This document shows, piece by piece, positions 22,006-36,093 of a stretch of 64,000 bases of DNA. The translations under genes and the position numbers were made by a program. The stretch spans positions 1,612,001-1,676,000 of the forward strand of contig VWND01000064.1 of NCBI GenBank assembly GCA_009599575.1. The letters are read 5' to 3'. Numbering within the stretch: the stretch's first letter is position 1; every line of letters begins with the position of its first letter. This stretch comes from Blumeriella jaapii. Taxonomy: Eukaryota; Ascomycota; Leotiomycetes; Helotiales; Drepanopezizaceae. Below the pieces are notes generated by a model, which saw only the letters and a list, made by a program, of their open reading frames with translations, was not told the DNA's origin and searched no databases.

Positions 22006-25000
22006 AAAATACCGAGGTAACTGCAGAAAGAGGAAGCTCGTCAAACGGGCCATCTTCTCGCGACGTACAGTACGGTCCGGTACGGTACTGCACATTACAC
22101 ATGTAGTCCGCAGCAAACTAAGCCGTGCCACTATGGCCGACTAGCTTTCCAGCTCCGGTGTCGAATGCCTGTCGGTGTGTATGTATGTATGTTTGAATGT
22201 ATGTACTGTATGAATGTATGTATGAATGTATGTATGTCCCTACATACAGCAAGTACTGTAGGGAGCGGAGTAAGATTGATCGGAGATGCTGCCGACGATG
22301 GAATGTGCTAATCCGAACCATCGGATTCCTCGTCCTTGCTGACCCATCGTACCCTACCGTACCGTACGGTTTGATCACCGCAAAAGGTTCCCTCTCTTCT
22401 TTCGCCCCCTCGCCGCGGCTTGGAAGGAATCCTCGTCCCCTTCTCGGCACCTTTCTTCACAGCGGTTCGGACCCCGAAAGGACGGACGGTTTCGGCGGCA
22501 GGAGTGGCCTGATACTGTACTACTGACTCGCTCTTGGGCCGCACGGCAGCAGGAAAAAAAGTCGAGAAAAAAAGAAAAGAAGAAAAAGCAGAAGAAAACA
22601 ACTCGAGATCCAACGATCCATGTCTGGCCTCGGATGACCTGGCAAGGCCCCCTCGCTGCCCCACCTGCAACTACCAAGTGTTTCATCAACGAGAAACACA
22701 CTCAACATCTCCTTCGAGATAGCGTTTGCTCAGACCGATATCAAACATCCTGTACGGTACGGTACGGTTTGTACGGTTTGTACTGTACAGTAGCCAGTTC
22801 GCTTCCAATCCTCGCTCTTCTCGTCACCGCCTTGAAATCTCCTACCAGATCTGTCGAACGTGCGATCAGCCGATGTACACAGCACAGCAAGCTGTACAGG
22901 ACTGCACAGGACCTGGGCGGCCAGCAGGCCCGACACGCTAATGCGACTCGAGGACGGGTGGTAGCAGTAGAGCACAAGATGGACCTCTGATCCAGAGGCA
23001 TTTGTAGAACCACAAATCCCCTACATGCGACCACCGGCTTCTCACGCCCGGCATCGAGCCCCCAACACGCTTCGCTCCGAGCCTCACAACGCGCATCGCT
23101 GCCATCATACATGCAGTGCGAAAGAGTCTTGCGTGTCCAGTGAACGGCCTCCGGACAGCTTTCGCAACCAGGACGATCTTGGAGTACCTCGCCTGCCTGC
23201 ATATCTCGACACGCAAGACCTCTTTCCACCTCAGTCGAGACACCACGCCTCTCCACACGGATATCATCCTCTGGATCTTCGTGCTCCCAGGCCTGAAATC
23301 TTGTTCCACGCTGCTGGTCCCTGCGCCTCATCCGCTCCTCTCTGCCGTGTGTGTTGTTGTGCGTGTGTGTATGTGTATGTGCGTGTATGTGGGTGGGGGG
23401 GTTGAACCGGCGCCATTGTGCTCATCGGATCGATGCTTCATCTGCTTGCATCACCGTTGCCTGTCTGGAGGGCTTGTCCTCGCTGAGCAGAAGCAATAAA
23501 GGATGGATGGGCAAGGGATCAGACCATCTTGTACGCTCCGCTAGGGCTCGGGAGAGAATCTGACAACTGACAGTGATCCCTCAGGCCGTTCCAACATGTA
23601 ATCTACTCGCGGTGGGTCTCTCCTCCTCACCGCCGTGTGTACGTCGACCAAAAGAATCGCCGCGAGAGAGTTGTCGTGGCGAGGCAGCAAGGTTGCCTAG
23701 TCGAGGGAGGTGGTGCTGCGACCTAGTCGCGTAACACGGCATAATCTGTGGCCGATGCTGGGCTCTCGTTGAGGGATGTTGAATCAAGGTCGCCCGCACG
23801 TGACGCAAGATGTCGCTGCACGCCACATAGTCCACGCATGGCATCGAGCAAGCGCCGGAAGAGCTTGTGAGACCAAACAATGGCCGCGTTTGCACAGACA
23901 AGCAATTCTTGAGCCATCTCATGGAGGGGCCTCCTGTCACCGCTTGCAGATCATATCCGGTCACGGAGGCTTGTGTGGAAGCCCTTCGAAGGATTGATAC
24001 ACGAGCATTGGACAAAGCTACGAAACGGTGCCGGCGATAGAGGATCTCAATACTGTACTGTACACAGGGACCTTCTAGAACACGTCCGAGATCCTGAATC
24101 TCGGTCATTGTTTGTCGCACAGACGGATGGGAGAGACAGAAGCACCGAAGAAAAGGGGACCCAGCTCAAATGAAGTGCAGATAATGGTCTGCCTTTCCAG
24201 CCCCAGCATCGACCACATCCACAAGAAGCTGGAGAGACCCGACACCCAGAGACAATGGATCCGACGCTCGAGGGTGGCCGCAGAACGCAGGCCATCTACC
24301 GGCAGCCAGAACGATTGCTGGGCCGGTACGTCGCTTCACTGGAGCGTAGCGGTTACCTCGTGCTCCCAACCGCGCTGACCGGCGCCGACGACAGTAGGAG
24401 GAAGGACCTTGGTGTTTGTGCTGGTCCGCACACATCGATGCCGAGCGGCAGATTCGATAGACAAGATGTGGGCTGCCTCGTGAAATAGCTGCAATGCTGG
24501 CAACGCCTTCTGGCCGCGATGGCAAAAGTAGCGAGAGGCTGACTGAATCCAGATCTGTACTGTGCTGTACAGGATGTCTGGACAGTGTTGCTCGAGCGTC
24601 TGTCTGATCACGTGACACGGAACTGGGGCGGCCCAGCCATTCCGGTTTCCCCGTGTTGATTGTCTTCCACGGCTGGCAATGTTCCGAAAGTTATTCTTCG
24701 GCAGCATCGCAGAAATTCCCATCAGCATGCAACAACATTAGTCAGCCGTGCGCACTCGAGGTCCAGCCTCCTCGCATGACATACTGTATGAACTGTATAG
24801 TACAGTACAGGTACAGTACTTGCTTCGATCGGTGTTTTGAGTAAGTCGCAACGTCGCCTCTACTGTACTATGGTACATCCTGTACTTGCCCAGCATTGTT
24901 TCACGTCGGTGGCGGGAGGAATGTAAACAAGATGGCCAAAAGGCGATAAGGTTAATGTCGAACCGAACAGTGCGCGCGTCTTGAGTGCTCCCGCGTTTTG

Positions 25001-25788
25001 CATCAGATAGAGTAAGATGACGATGACGATGATGATGGTGATGAGGAAGAGAGACCGGCCAGTGCAGCACGGTACAGTACTGCACTGTACAGAGGCCATT
25101 CTCGACTGAAAGTACGGACTGGAGTGTCCAGCGGCTCAATGGCAATGGCATCACCGGCGAGCCGCACGTTCCATCCCGTCTTTCTCCTGGCTCGTGTTCC
25201 TGGGCTGGTCTAAGCCGCGGCGCTTAACCCAAGTGGCCCAAGTTGGCCATGCCGAACAGGAAATCACCACGTGAATTCCCCATTCGACGCTTGGCGGGCG
25301 CTTTGACCGGCCCGATAATCTCCGGCGAGGCGCGAGAGCGCTTCTGATTGGCCGGCAGGCCTGCGGCAGCGTTGAGCGGCTTGGCGGGCCCACCGGGGCT
25401 CGAGAACGGGCGATCCAGGGGAGGAGCCGACTAACCCGGAGTGGAGTGGAGTGGAGCCGAGCGGACCCGAGCGGAGCGGAGTGGGACCTGGGTCTAGTGT
25501 TGGTCGCTTCTATTCTATTCTTCCTCTCCTTCCCCCTTCTGCCCTTCTCCCTCTCCACGCCTGCATCATCACCACGTTCACTTTCACTTTTACCTTCACT
25601 TCCTCCCTCCCTCCTCCCTCCTCCCCCCCTCACCCCTTCCTTCGGGACTCTCACACTCATTCCAGGTATCGCCGGCTTCATTCTCTTGCCGACGACCGTC
25701 ACTGTCTCTTCACCAGCTCGCCCGTCCATCCTCCCCCCCCCACCCTCACCCTCGCCCTCACGACTTGCTCGCTTTTGGCCTCCTTTGC

Positions 25789-26027
25789 GTAAGTCTGCCT
25801 GCCTTCACCATGTCTAGTCCTGCCGGCGTCCCATCGACAAGTAGCGACAAGAGCATCGGCGCCTGCGTTGATGGCACAATCACGCATCCCCCCAGGACAA
25901 GGACTGACACCACCGATAGCCCTCATACTCTTGGTTCAGGATACCTCGAAAGCCAGCCAGCCATATCATCAGCCAGCAATCAAAACCATAATACCAATCA
26001 CGAACTTCCCCTCCAGCCCATGTCATA
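25789..26027 (+). promoter_or_regulatory. 5' leader with possible intron and overlapping uORF
   Basis: A consensus donor GTAAGT sits at 25789-25794, and several acceptors follow, the last being CTCCAG just before the main start. If unspliced, an ATG at 25810 opens a 72-codon uORF whose stop overlaps the main start as TAATG at 26026-26030. If spliced to the last acceptor, a two-codon uORF (ATG TCA TAA) would still overlap the main ATG. Confidence 0.4.
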
Positions 26028-26621
26028 ATGCCATCATCCATCTCCAGCATCGTGGCCCGCGGCAACAACCTCCTCCGCCGCGCTGACCACGGCACCATGT
26101 CCGACACCACTCTCAACCTCTTAATCTCCCTTCTGGTGCTCCTCTTCGCCGCCCTGTGCCTCGGAGGCGCGCTCATCGTCCTTCGCAGAGTCCGTCGCAA
26201 GCGCGCGTTCGAACGTCAACTGCTCCCCACGTACAACGAGTCGACCGGCATCAGCTGCAACGGCCGCCCCGTCTCGAGCCACCGCCGCAGTGTGAATGTG
26301 TCCGCTGGTCCTTTTGGCCGCGCCTCCAGTATCTTTATTTACGACGACGAGAAGTCGGCCATGATGGACAGTCCATCCACATCGCCCTCATCTGTTCCGG
26401 AGATCCGTATCACCTTTCCCGACGAGCAGGACGAGAGCGGCCGCGCCAAGAGTGGCCGCGTAGTCATCGTCCGCGTCGGCGAAAATGGTGTCGGTTTGGA
26501 GCCTGTTCAGGATGAGCAGCTGCCAGCGTACCAGAAGGAGAGCAGCGAGCAGTTCCACTCGATCGACATGGAGAGCATCGGGGGCCTGAAGGAGATACAC
26601 CAAAAAGACCAATACTCCTAA
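26028..26621 (+). CDS. Small single-pass membrane protein, conserved fungal type
   Basis: A single exon of 197 residues. Residues 29-52 form one hydrophobic helix followed at once by RRVRRKR, so the N terminus is probably lumenal or outside and the C-terminal 140 residues cytosolic. The tail holds two PY-like motifs, LPTY (about 66-69) and LPAY (near 166), of the kind that can bind WW-domain ubiquitin ligases. It also has a Ser-rich stretch with YDDEKSAM and the segment PEIRITFPDEQDESGR...KSGRVVIVRV, which I recognise as typical of a conserved but uncharacterised ascomycete protein. Function is unknown. The start is preceded directly by a uORF stop (TAATG). The protein resembles no enzyme; an adaptor role is only a guess from the PY-like motifs. 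Confidence 0.8.
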   Translation: MPSSISSIVARGNNLLRRADHGTMSDTTLNLLISLLVLLFAALCLGGALIVLRRVRRKRAFERQLLPTYNESTGISCNGRPVSSHRRSVNVSAGPFGRASSIFIYDDEKSAMMDSPSTSPSSVPEIRITFPDEQDESGRAKSGRVVIVRVGENGVGLEPVQDEQLPAYQKESSEQFHSIDMESIGGLKEIHQKDQYS

Positions 26622-29366
26622 TCTCTTCGCCCTCCGCCTTGTCCGAGTTCCCTTTCTTCTGTCGATATCAGAGATCCCGGCTGCACATATGTACTATTTC
26701 TACACGACTTTTGACGCAGCATACATTTCTGGCTCCTTTCCACATTTCCACGTACCGTACATGTATGCAGGACAAATGGAGAAGGAGCCGCACCACCACC
26801 CTTTGACCGTTTCTTCTAACAAGCGCTTCTGATTCTCGGGGACGGATTTTTCTGGAAGGATACGGCCTCGGTGCGTTTTTACCGGCACAACTCAACACAC
26901 ACGATGCATGCACATAACACAAGCATTGAGTGATGGGGGAAGGGGGGACTGTACACGTTTGTGCAGGCCGACTGGGCCGCTCAAACATCGGGTTTAATGT
27001 ATTCTAAATAATTTTTGTCGCCCTCAGCCACAACAACCCACAACCAACAAGCACAGCCCAGCCTAGCACCTGCTTTTGTGTAGATTTACAGACAGGACAA
27101 GATAATGAGTAATGACTTGGAATCTCTGAGTATGATCGCCATGCCACGCCATGTGACGTGACGTGGCGTGAAGCTGTGATTACGGCGACCATGGTCGCAA
27201 GTACTTACCTCGTGAAGAGATGAGATGATGACGTGTAAGTTTACAATGCACATTGCGTACGTGCATCGATGTGTGAATAGAGACTGGGGACCGGGGCAGC
27301 TTTCATTTCCTATTTTGTCGTTGGCCAAGGCAGGTCGGCATCTGGGACGATGGAGAATGGTACCTAATCAATGCTATTTTTTGGCACCAAAGACGAACAA
27401 CGATGATGGGACTTTTGTGACACTCAATTTTTTCTCTCTCTATTTTTTTTTTCTCTCCCTCTCTTCTTTTCTCTATTCTTTTCTTTTCTTTTTTTCCCTT
27501 TTTTTTTTTCGACGCTCTTCCGGGCTTTGCGCCCCAGAGTCCGAGCTTCGCATTTCTTTTCTTGTTCAAGAGAGGGAACGCTGGGACCTCCTTGGATGGT
27601 ACAGTACGGATGTGTTGCCCAGGCAGGGGTGCATATGTAAGGAAAGGGTTGTTTTGTGGGGGTGGGGGAGGGGGAGGGGGAAGGGGGGGGGGGGGGGAAG
27701 AGCAAGGGGGGTGGATGTTTTGGTCGGTTGGTTGGTTGGTTGGTTGGGTAGGTAGGGAGAGATACTGACTTGTCTTTCAAACGGGGAGTGGTACAGTATG
27801 AATGTATGTGCTGTAATAACGACGCTGTTCGGGAGTGAAGCTTTGTTAGGCAGGTAATATACTGTACTGTACTGTCTGTACCTTGGGTAGTAGTAGTCTG
27901 TTTTGGTGCGGTCGAGATGGAAGGCAAGGAGTGATCCTATTTAGGTACTGTATCTACCCTACCTAGGTCCTCACCCTTTACTGTACCTACCTGCCTAAAT
28001 TTGTAGACGGCATACTGTACTGTACCGTACTGTACATACATAGGTACAACTCGCAACACGGACGGAAACTTCCCAACGCAAGAATAGGTACGTTGATGTT
28101 CTTTGATTCCCCAGGAGGGAGAGAGAGTATGTACTGTATGTACAGTACTGTACTGTATGTACGTATTGTAGGAGGTAGCTCCGCACTGTTCCGTACCGTA
28201 CTCGACCCAGGCCAGGCCGGTCCCATTTAAAAACCTTACATGGTGTCGCTACCTACCCCATTCCTCGACTCCCCGGCCCGCCCCATTCGTATCGGTAGAC
28301 TTGTCAGCGGAGCACTTCCAACGTCGAAGGAGGATTGCTCCCAAGCAAGGCAGGCGGATTTACTGTACGGAGCCAGGAAGCGAGGGAAGGGAAGCTGGAG
28401 TTCGTGATCCTGGAAGCCATCATTTCGATCCAGGAATGCGACTCAGTCATACCGCCGAACGGCTGAAACCGGGTTCGAGCTGACAAGTTAAGGCGTGTAC
28501 AGCGTGTAGTGTACTATTCTACCCTACTGCACGGTATTATACTGTATGTAAGAAGATATGTTTGTACATACTGTATCGACGATATCAAAAAGCAGGTAGG
28601 TGCCAGAAGTGTTTGTGGATGCTCCACCTAAGGTACATAACGCGCGACGCGTCGAGTCCCTTACCAAACACGACTCCAATCACGAGAACTCGACACAAGC
28701 TATGTGCTCCATGATCCAAGCATAGTCGACAGAAAAACACAACCAGTTGAACGATTGAAAACGCAACGCGATCGTCCAAGGGCGTTTTCAATACCACATC
28801 ATGTCACAAATCAGCTAGCTGACCCGTGTTCGTGTCATCGGAAGGAACACTCTATTCGAAACACTTTTTCCAAAGTATGAACCTCATACATACCTACACA
28901 CAGCTCTCAATCCGAAACTGCTCATGGTCGGCGATTTCGATTCGCACGTCCAAAGCGTTCGATTGCTTTTTGTCCTTCGCTTGATTCGTAGAGATCTCAC
29001 GAGGCTTTTTTCAAAGCACGCGTAGCGGAAGAATCAGTCGCAATACCTTCTGTACAGTACTGCACGACGCGCGCTTCGCAAAACATGAAGCTTGGCCAGT
29101 GGGGAACCTTCAAAGCGTTTCTTTGTGAAGTCGGCATGTTAGTCTTCGAAAAAGCACGATTTTGGCGTTGTTGGCGTGGGAAAGAAGAATGGTTAAAGGT
29201 TAGCATACTCATAGTACAGTACAGCACAGTACATGTATTGGAAATCCTTGTTGCTCTCGTTTATTGTACCTACTGTACCTGCCTGCGTATATATGTATGT
29301 ACGTATGCGTAAATCCCACGGGAAAAGAGTCCATGATTTGATATCTCGGTATGTAGAAAAGACGAA

Positions 29367-29387
29367 GGGGGGGGGGGGGGGGGGGGG
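29367..29387. repeat. Poly-G homopolymer
   Basis: About 21 consecutive G on the plus strand. Confidence 0.9.
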
Positions 29388-29725
29388 AATTGGATTGATA
29401 GACGGACGTGCCTAACGGGTTGTCCATTCCGAATCCCGCGTGAAGAAGCAAGGTACTGTAGGTAAGCAAAAGGATAAGAGAACAGGCAGAAGCCCCGACC
29501 GCACGCGAAAGCAACTCAAACTTCTATACCCCCCCCCCGCCCCCTCCGTTCTCTACTGATCGTTCCGTGCATTGCATTCATGTACTGCAAGTTTCCAACT
29601 CAAACCAGAGAGAGACGCCTAAGGTATGCATCTCGAAGTGGGTCACGGAAACATTTGGGATTGGAAAAAACCAAACAAGAGCCTTCTTACAAGATCGACG
29701 GACTCCGTTTCTATCCATCCTGATT

Positions 29726-29756
<31 letters not shown>
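29726..29756. repeat. AGC trinucleotide microsatellite
   Basis: Ten uninterrupted AGC units; noncoding as far as can be seen. Confidence 0.9.
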
Positions 29757-30960
29757 CATTGGGATCAAGTGAGATCAGACGGACTCGCAGGGGGTTTTCG
29801 CAGTTACAGCGGTCGTGCTGTGGGCAGGCAGGCTCTACTAATAAAGAGCCCACGAAGTAAGTATTATAGGTAGGTAGGTATCTAGCGTCACGTCCGAGCA
29901 TGACTGACTGACTACTTACGACGCGGCGTACTGTGGGTAACCGAGACTTTCGATGTTTCTGTGGCGGGTGTTTGATCGAAACCCAGTCAGAGAAAAGTGT
30001 AGTAGTAGTATTGATTTACGTCTAGCGGAGTGCAGCCGATAGGCTGCCTTCCTAGGACCTCCCAGGGGGTATGGAGAAGTGCTAAGCCAAGGAATTAAAT
30101 ACAAAGCACGACCCCGAAAGCAGTCCGTCAGAAAAATTATGAGCGTAAAGCTCGGTGAGCGAGGCTCGAGAATTGAAGTCAGAGAAAAGACGAACCGAAC
30201 GAGCAAACAAGTGAACGAACGAACGAGCCAGAAAAAGCAACACCCTATTCAGCGAGAGTGGGACAATAGCATATACCAGAGGTAAGCAGGTAGATGGGTA
30301 AAGGCTCGTCCAGAATGAACTGTGCTTCTTCTCTCTGGCTCCCGTGTGAAGATCGATAATGAACTATCACCAGGTGTGGCTTGAAAATTGGTCGATACAG
30401 ATACAGATACAGAAGACAAGAGAGATTTTTCAACCTAATAAACGTATTGCTGGAATCTAGGAGGTATGGGTGTAAAGTTCGGATTTCGAAGTAAGGTGCC
30501 ACATGAAGATATATACCAAGGGGCCGGTGGAAAAATCTAGAATCCTCCGAAATCAATACACGCAGAGTCAACATTCATGTATCACCACAAAGAAAGCTTT
30601 GATATCGAGAACATATTGCGATTGACCTAACATATTACACAAGAGAACCTCGCCTGCAAAAGCAAGTTTGTGACCGAGAAGCAAGCCGTTGCACAAAACA
30701 GCTTTCGCTCATGTGTCTAAGACCTTGGCCACATTGAAGCAATTTTTGAGGAGAGCAAGGGAAAATTAACAAAGAGGTGGGCCACCAATGCACAGGGGAA
30801 AGAGGTGCAAACCGAAAACAAGAGTCTACCTCTCCCCAGGCCAACCACCAACGCCATAACAACCTATAAAATGTACTGCCGTCAGGTCGAAGAAGACGAC
30901 CGCATCGGAGGATCTTGGGAATCTATGTTGCGTTCGATGTTGGGCGATGGCGGATTTGAA

Positions 30961-33396
<2,436 letters not shown>

Positions 33397-33969
33397 GATG
33401 GGTGAGCACGTTTCTGTTCTTTGACCTGTTCGAAAAGAGTGAAGTAGAGCTCGCTGGGGCGCAATATGTTTAATTGCGAGGGTGGGTTTGCACGGGCACG
33501 TTCTCGGGTTGATGAGATACCGTGGTTGCAGAGAGGAGGTTGATGGTTGAGAGTTGGAGAGGTAAGGGGCAGAGACAGATTTTTAAAGCGCCAGGGAAGA
33601 AATTTGTAAGGCTCTAGCACCGTTATGGGCCAAGCTCGACGCTAGGGTCCAAAGTGGACTAGCGGCCGGCAAGGTGACCTCTCGAGCCTTGAGGTGAATA
33701 TGAGGCAACACCATGACAAAGTCTAAAGAGACCAGCAACGTTGCAGTTCAATTTTGCGCGTGAAAGGCCTGCTTGGAGTCGGGAGCGTGAAACATCCTGG
33801 GGTTCAATCCCCAAGAAGCAGAAAATGTGGCTTCCGAAATTTTCAAACGTCCTGCAGATCACAACACGAGGGACAAAACACGAGGCACTGACACATGAGG
33901 CGGATGATTGGGTCTGGTACAGTACTGTATACGTTCTATCCTTTCTTTCCAACGTTCTCAGCAACTTGC
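33397..33969. promoter_or_regulatory. DBP2 promoter and THI20 3' flank
   Basis: 573 bases between THI20 and DBP2, both leftward. The region next to DBP2 (33397-33600) should hold its promoter and leader. A GTACAGTACTGTATAC palindrome lies at 33917-33932. A tRNA-like T arm (GGTTCAATCC near 33801) was examined and rejected. Confidence 0.4.
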
Positions 33970-36093
33970 CTATTCGCCTACATGCCCTATCCCCATATTC
34001 CAAAAGCCTGTCTCCATCTACCTAGAGTTAGGCGCCATGGTCGTCTACACGAGAAATGCTCACCTTCGTTGCGTGAATGAAGATCTTGACCAGCTCCTCG
34101 ATACGACTCGGTGACTGCAGGACCGCATTCCGCTCAATCAAAGCTGTGAGGTGGTCAATTTACCTTTCAGTGAAGTTAACGACCAGACTTACAGGATCCA
34201 ATATTCACGGCTTCCACATAGTCATCGGCAACATAGTTTTCGATCCACTTCCAGTACAAGTTGCCCTCCCGTTTAGTTTTGGGATTCGCATGCAGCCGTT
34301 TAGCAATCACGCCGTAGCCGAGCAAACAGGGCGCCAGTGCGATCTGGAGAGCAAACCAGTCTTGCGACTGCCCTATGTCGAGAACGTATCTGCGGCTTCT
34401 TAGTCATTGCATGCGTCTTGCTGGAAATGAAAACGGACCTTGTGTATGCGGTACATGCTATTCCAAACCATTAGTTAGTTCAGCGAGGTCGAATAAGGGG
34501 ACGTCGTACCCTGACTTTCCTCGGTTGCTTCTATCTCTTCTTTGCTTATTCCAAAATCTCTGCAGTAAGAAATGTGAAGCCCCATCTCATGGTGTATATG
34601 CCCTACAATCTTGGCGGCCTGGCAAGTCTCAGCGCGGTATGGCTTGTCTGAGGAGGATGACTTGCCGCTGCTATATTTGCTATTGTATTCGCTTTGTACG
34701 CAGCCAGAGAATTGGCTCGGGCGAATTGTACCTATTTTGTCAGGCTTGTCTCAATCATGTGGGCCGAGATTCCAAACCAGGAATAAGTAATCCTGAATGA
34801 GGTAGTACTTGAAAGACTCGACAGGCAAAGTACCATTACCAAGTCCAGCGACGAAGGCATGCTCTGTGTGTTCTTTCCAAGGCCTCTGGACGTCTGGCCG
34901 TTCCAGAACATACTCCAGGAATCGATTGCTACAATCAGAATCAGTCAACTACTCTTAAGCGGGCGGACGAAGCGGAAATCTACGGTGCAAATGGCAAGGT
35001 GTATGTTGAGTGGAAGTGGTTGATCGGCCCGTTTCCTTGGCCAAGGTCCGTAGAAGTCTTGATGCCCGCTTCGACGTATCTGCAAGCTCGTTTCACAGCT
35101 TGCGCCATACTCAGACCATTCGCAAGATTCGAAGCAACGGCAGCTACCACCCGTCAGGCCCTTCTCACTCAGAGGGTTGTGCACTTACACGCTAGCGAAC
35201 ATCCCGTACCATGTGTATTCTTAGATGCCTGGTAGGATGTCTCTATTCTGTTTACCTCTCCGTCTCCGTACAAGACATCGACCATCAGCTCTCTCTCGGT
35301 GTCGGTTTCTGCTGCACTGCCATTTTTATTCAACGCTAGATGGCCCCCCTTCACCAGTACGTAGTTCGGCCCGAGTGCCTGTACAGCTTTGGCAATGTTT
35401 ATCAAGTCATTCACATTTTTGGGGCTTGCAACTGCTTTGCCGGCGTCAGAGAGGAGCAGTAATGCTTCTGGGACATTTGGCGTGGCAATAGTGGCAATTG
35501 AAAGGAGATGCTCGCGGAGTTCTCGGACAGCCTCTGAGGGTAGCAATCGATGACCACTGGTTGACACCATCACCTGAAACTGTCAGAGGAATTCTCTCTC
35601 CTGGACCTCCACACTCAGTTGATGCATACAGGATCGACTACGACTTTCGCCACACGGTGTTCCCGGATAGACTCTGCCACAACTTTGACTGTTTCTGCTG
35701 AAGCAAGCATACCTGACGACGTCAGAAAGCGAAGAACCGATTCTCACTCAGGAGCGACCCCCCGAGAGACGTTGAATGAAGCCGTACCGGTCTTTACAAC
35801 ATCAACGCCAATGTCACTGACAGATGCGTCGATCAACTTCTTGACGAACTCTGGAGGGGTGTGATGTACATCAACAACCCCAAGAGTGTTTTGGGCAGTC
35901 AGAGCCGTCGTAGCTGTCATGGAATAGCATCCATGAGCTGCAATCACCTTCTGATCTGCTTCCAGACCCCTGAACATACACGCCAAATGTCAGCAGCTTA
36001 TCAGGAGGATGGTTGATGACCAGTTTTGGAAGATACTCACGCTCCCCCAGAACTATCCGAGCCGGCGACGACCAAAACCCTTCCTTGAGCCAT
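33970..36093 (-). CDS. thi20: Bifunctional HMP/HMP-P kinase - TenA thiaminase II (Thi20 type)
   Basis: Twelve exons on the minus strand: 36093-36041, 35969-35788, 35712-35630, 35573-35189, 35143-34984, 34928-34778, 34731-34666, 34618-34510, 34457-34439, 34389-34193, 34143-34064, 34017-33970 (1533 nt, 510 residues). The N-terminal half is a ThiD ribokinase-fold enzyme: GSDSSGGAGLEADQK near residue 11, a DPVMVSTSG motif and the HGTGCSLASA anion hole. It phosphorylates hydroxymethylpyrimidine twice for thiamine synthesis. The C-terminal half is TenA-like, with probable catalytic Cys424 in APCLLGYG and Glu497 in METGFW. It would salvage or hydrolyse pyrimidine moieties in the cytosol. Introns are 45-75 nt. 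The seventh uses a GC donor (GCAAGT) and exon 9 has only 19 nt; both are needed to rebuild conserved TenA sequence (NIAAAAKIVGHI and ACTAYTRYVLDIG). No TPP riboswitch core is visible upstream. Confidence 0.93.

Larger units (their letters stand above)
20091..26027. other. Long divergent intergenic region
   Basis: It separates the Puf gene (leftward) from the small membrane-protein gene (rightward). No gene family is recognised. It contains a purine-rich AGA/GGA block (20452-20520), GCTGGTGC/GCGGCT repeats (20955-21035), dense GTAC/CTGTA motifs (21050-21210, 21630-21690, 22060-22100, 22755-22795, 24050-24065, 24780-24820), including the perfect palindrome GTACAGTC-CGG-GACTGTAC around 21161-21179, a 15-bp minisatellite (21772-22005), GTAT/GAAT repeats (22180-22235) and, from 25440 to 25790, a GGAGT repeat followed by pyrimidine-rich DNA that looks like the promoter and leader of the rightward gene. 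Open frames between 22900 and 24700 exist on both strands but none resembles a protein. Confidence 0.6.
26622..30960. other. Intergenic region between convergent genes
   Basis: It separates the membrane-protein gene and the DBP2 gene, whose 3' ends face each other. No gene recognised. Contents: T-rich tract (27428-27512), G-rich tract with runs of G (27655-27700), GGTT repeats (27725-27748), dense CTGTA/GTAC motifs (27790, 27862-27880, 28010-28035, 28125-28160, 28500-28570, 29215-29235), a 21-G homopolymer (29367-29387), an AGC microsatellite (29726-29756) and GTAG/GGTA repeats near 29870. From 29900 to 30960 the sequence is unremarkable and probably includes the DBP2 3' UTR. Confidence 0.6.

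Noticed and set aside
22741..24728. Several open frames of 100-200 codons on both strands
   Set aside because: No domain motifs, no consistent splice chain, and frames interrupted by CTGTA repeats.
33767..33820. tRNA-like T arm (GGTTCAATCC) with a short complementary CTGCTT/AAGCAG pair
   Set aside because: Only about 53 bases separate the would-be acceptor strands; no D arm or anticodon arm can be drawn, and the T stem has mismatches.
35713..35787. Premature end of the Thi20 kinase after KTGTASFNVSRGVAPE
   Set aside because: This is read-through of a 75-nt intron; splicing GTACGG...GTCAG restores the conserved KTGMLASAETV.
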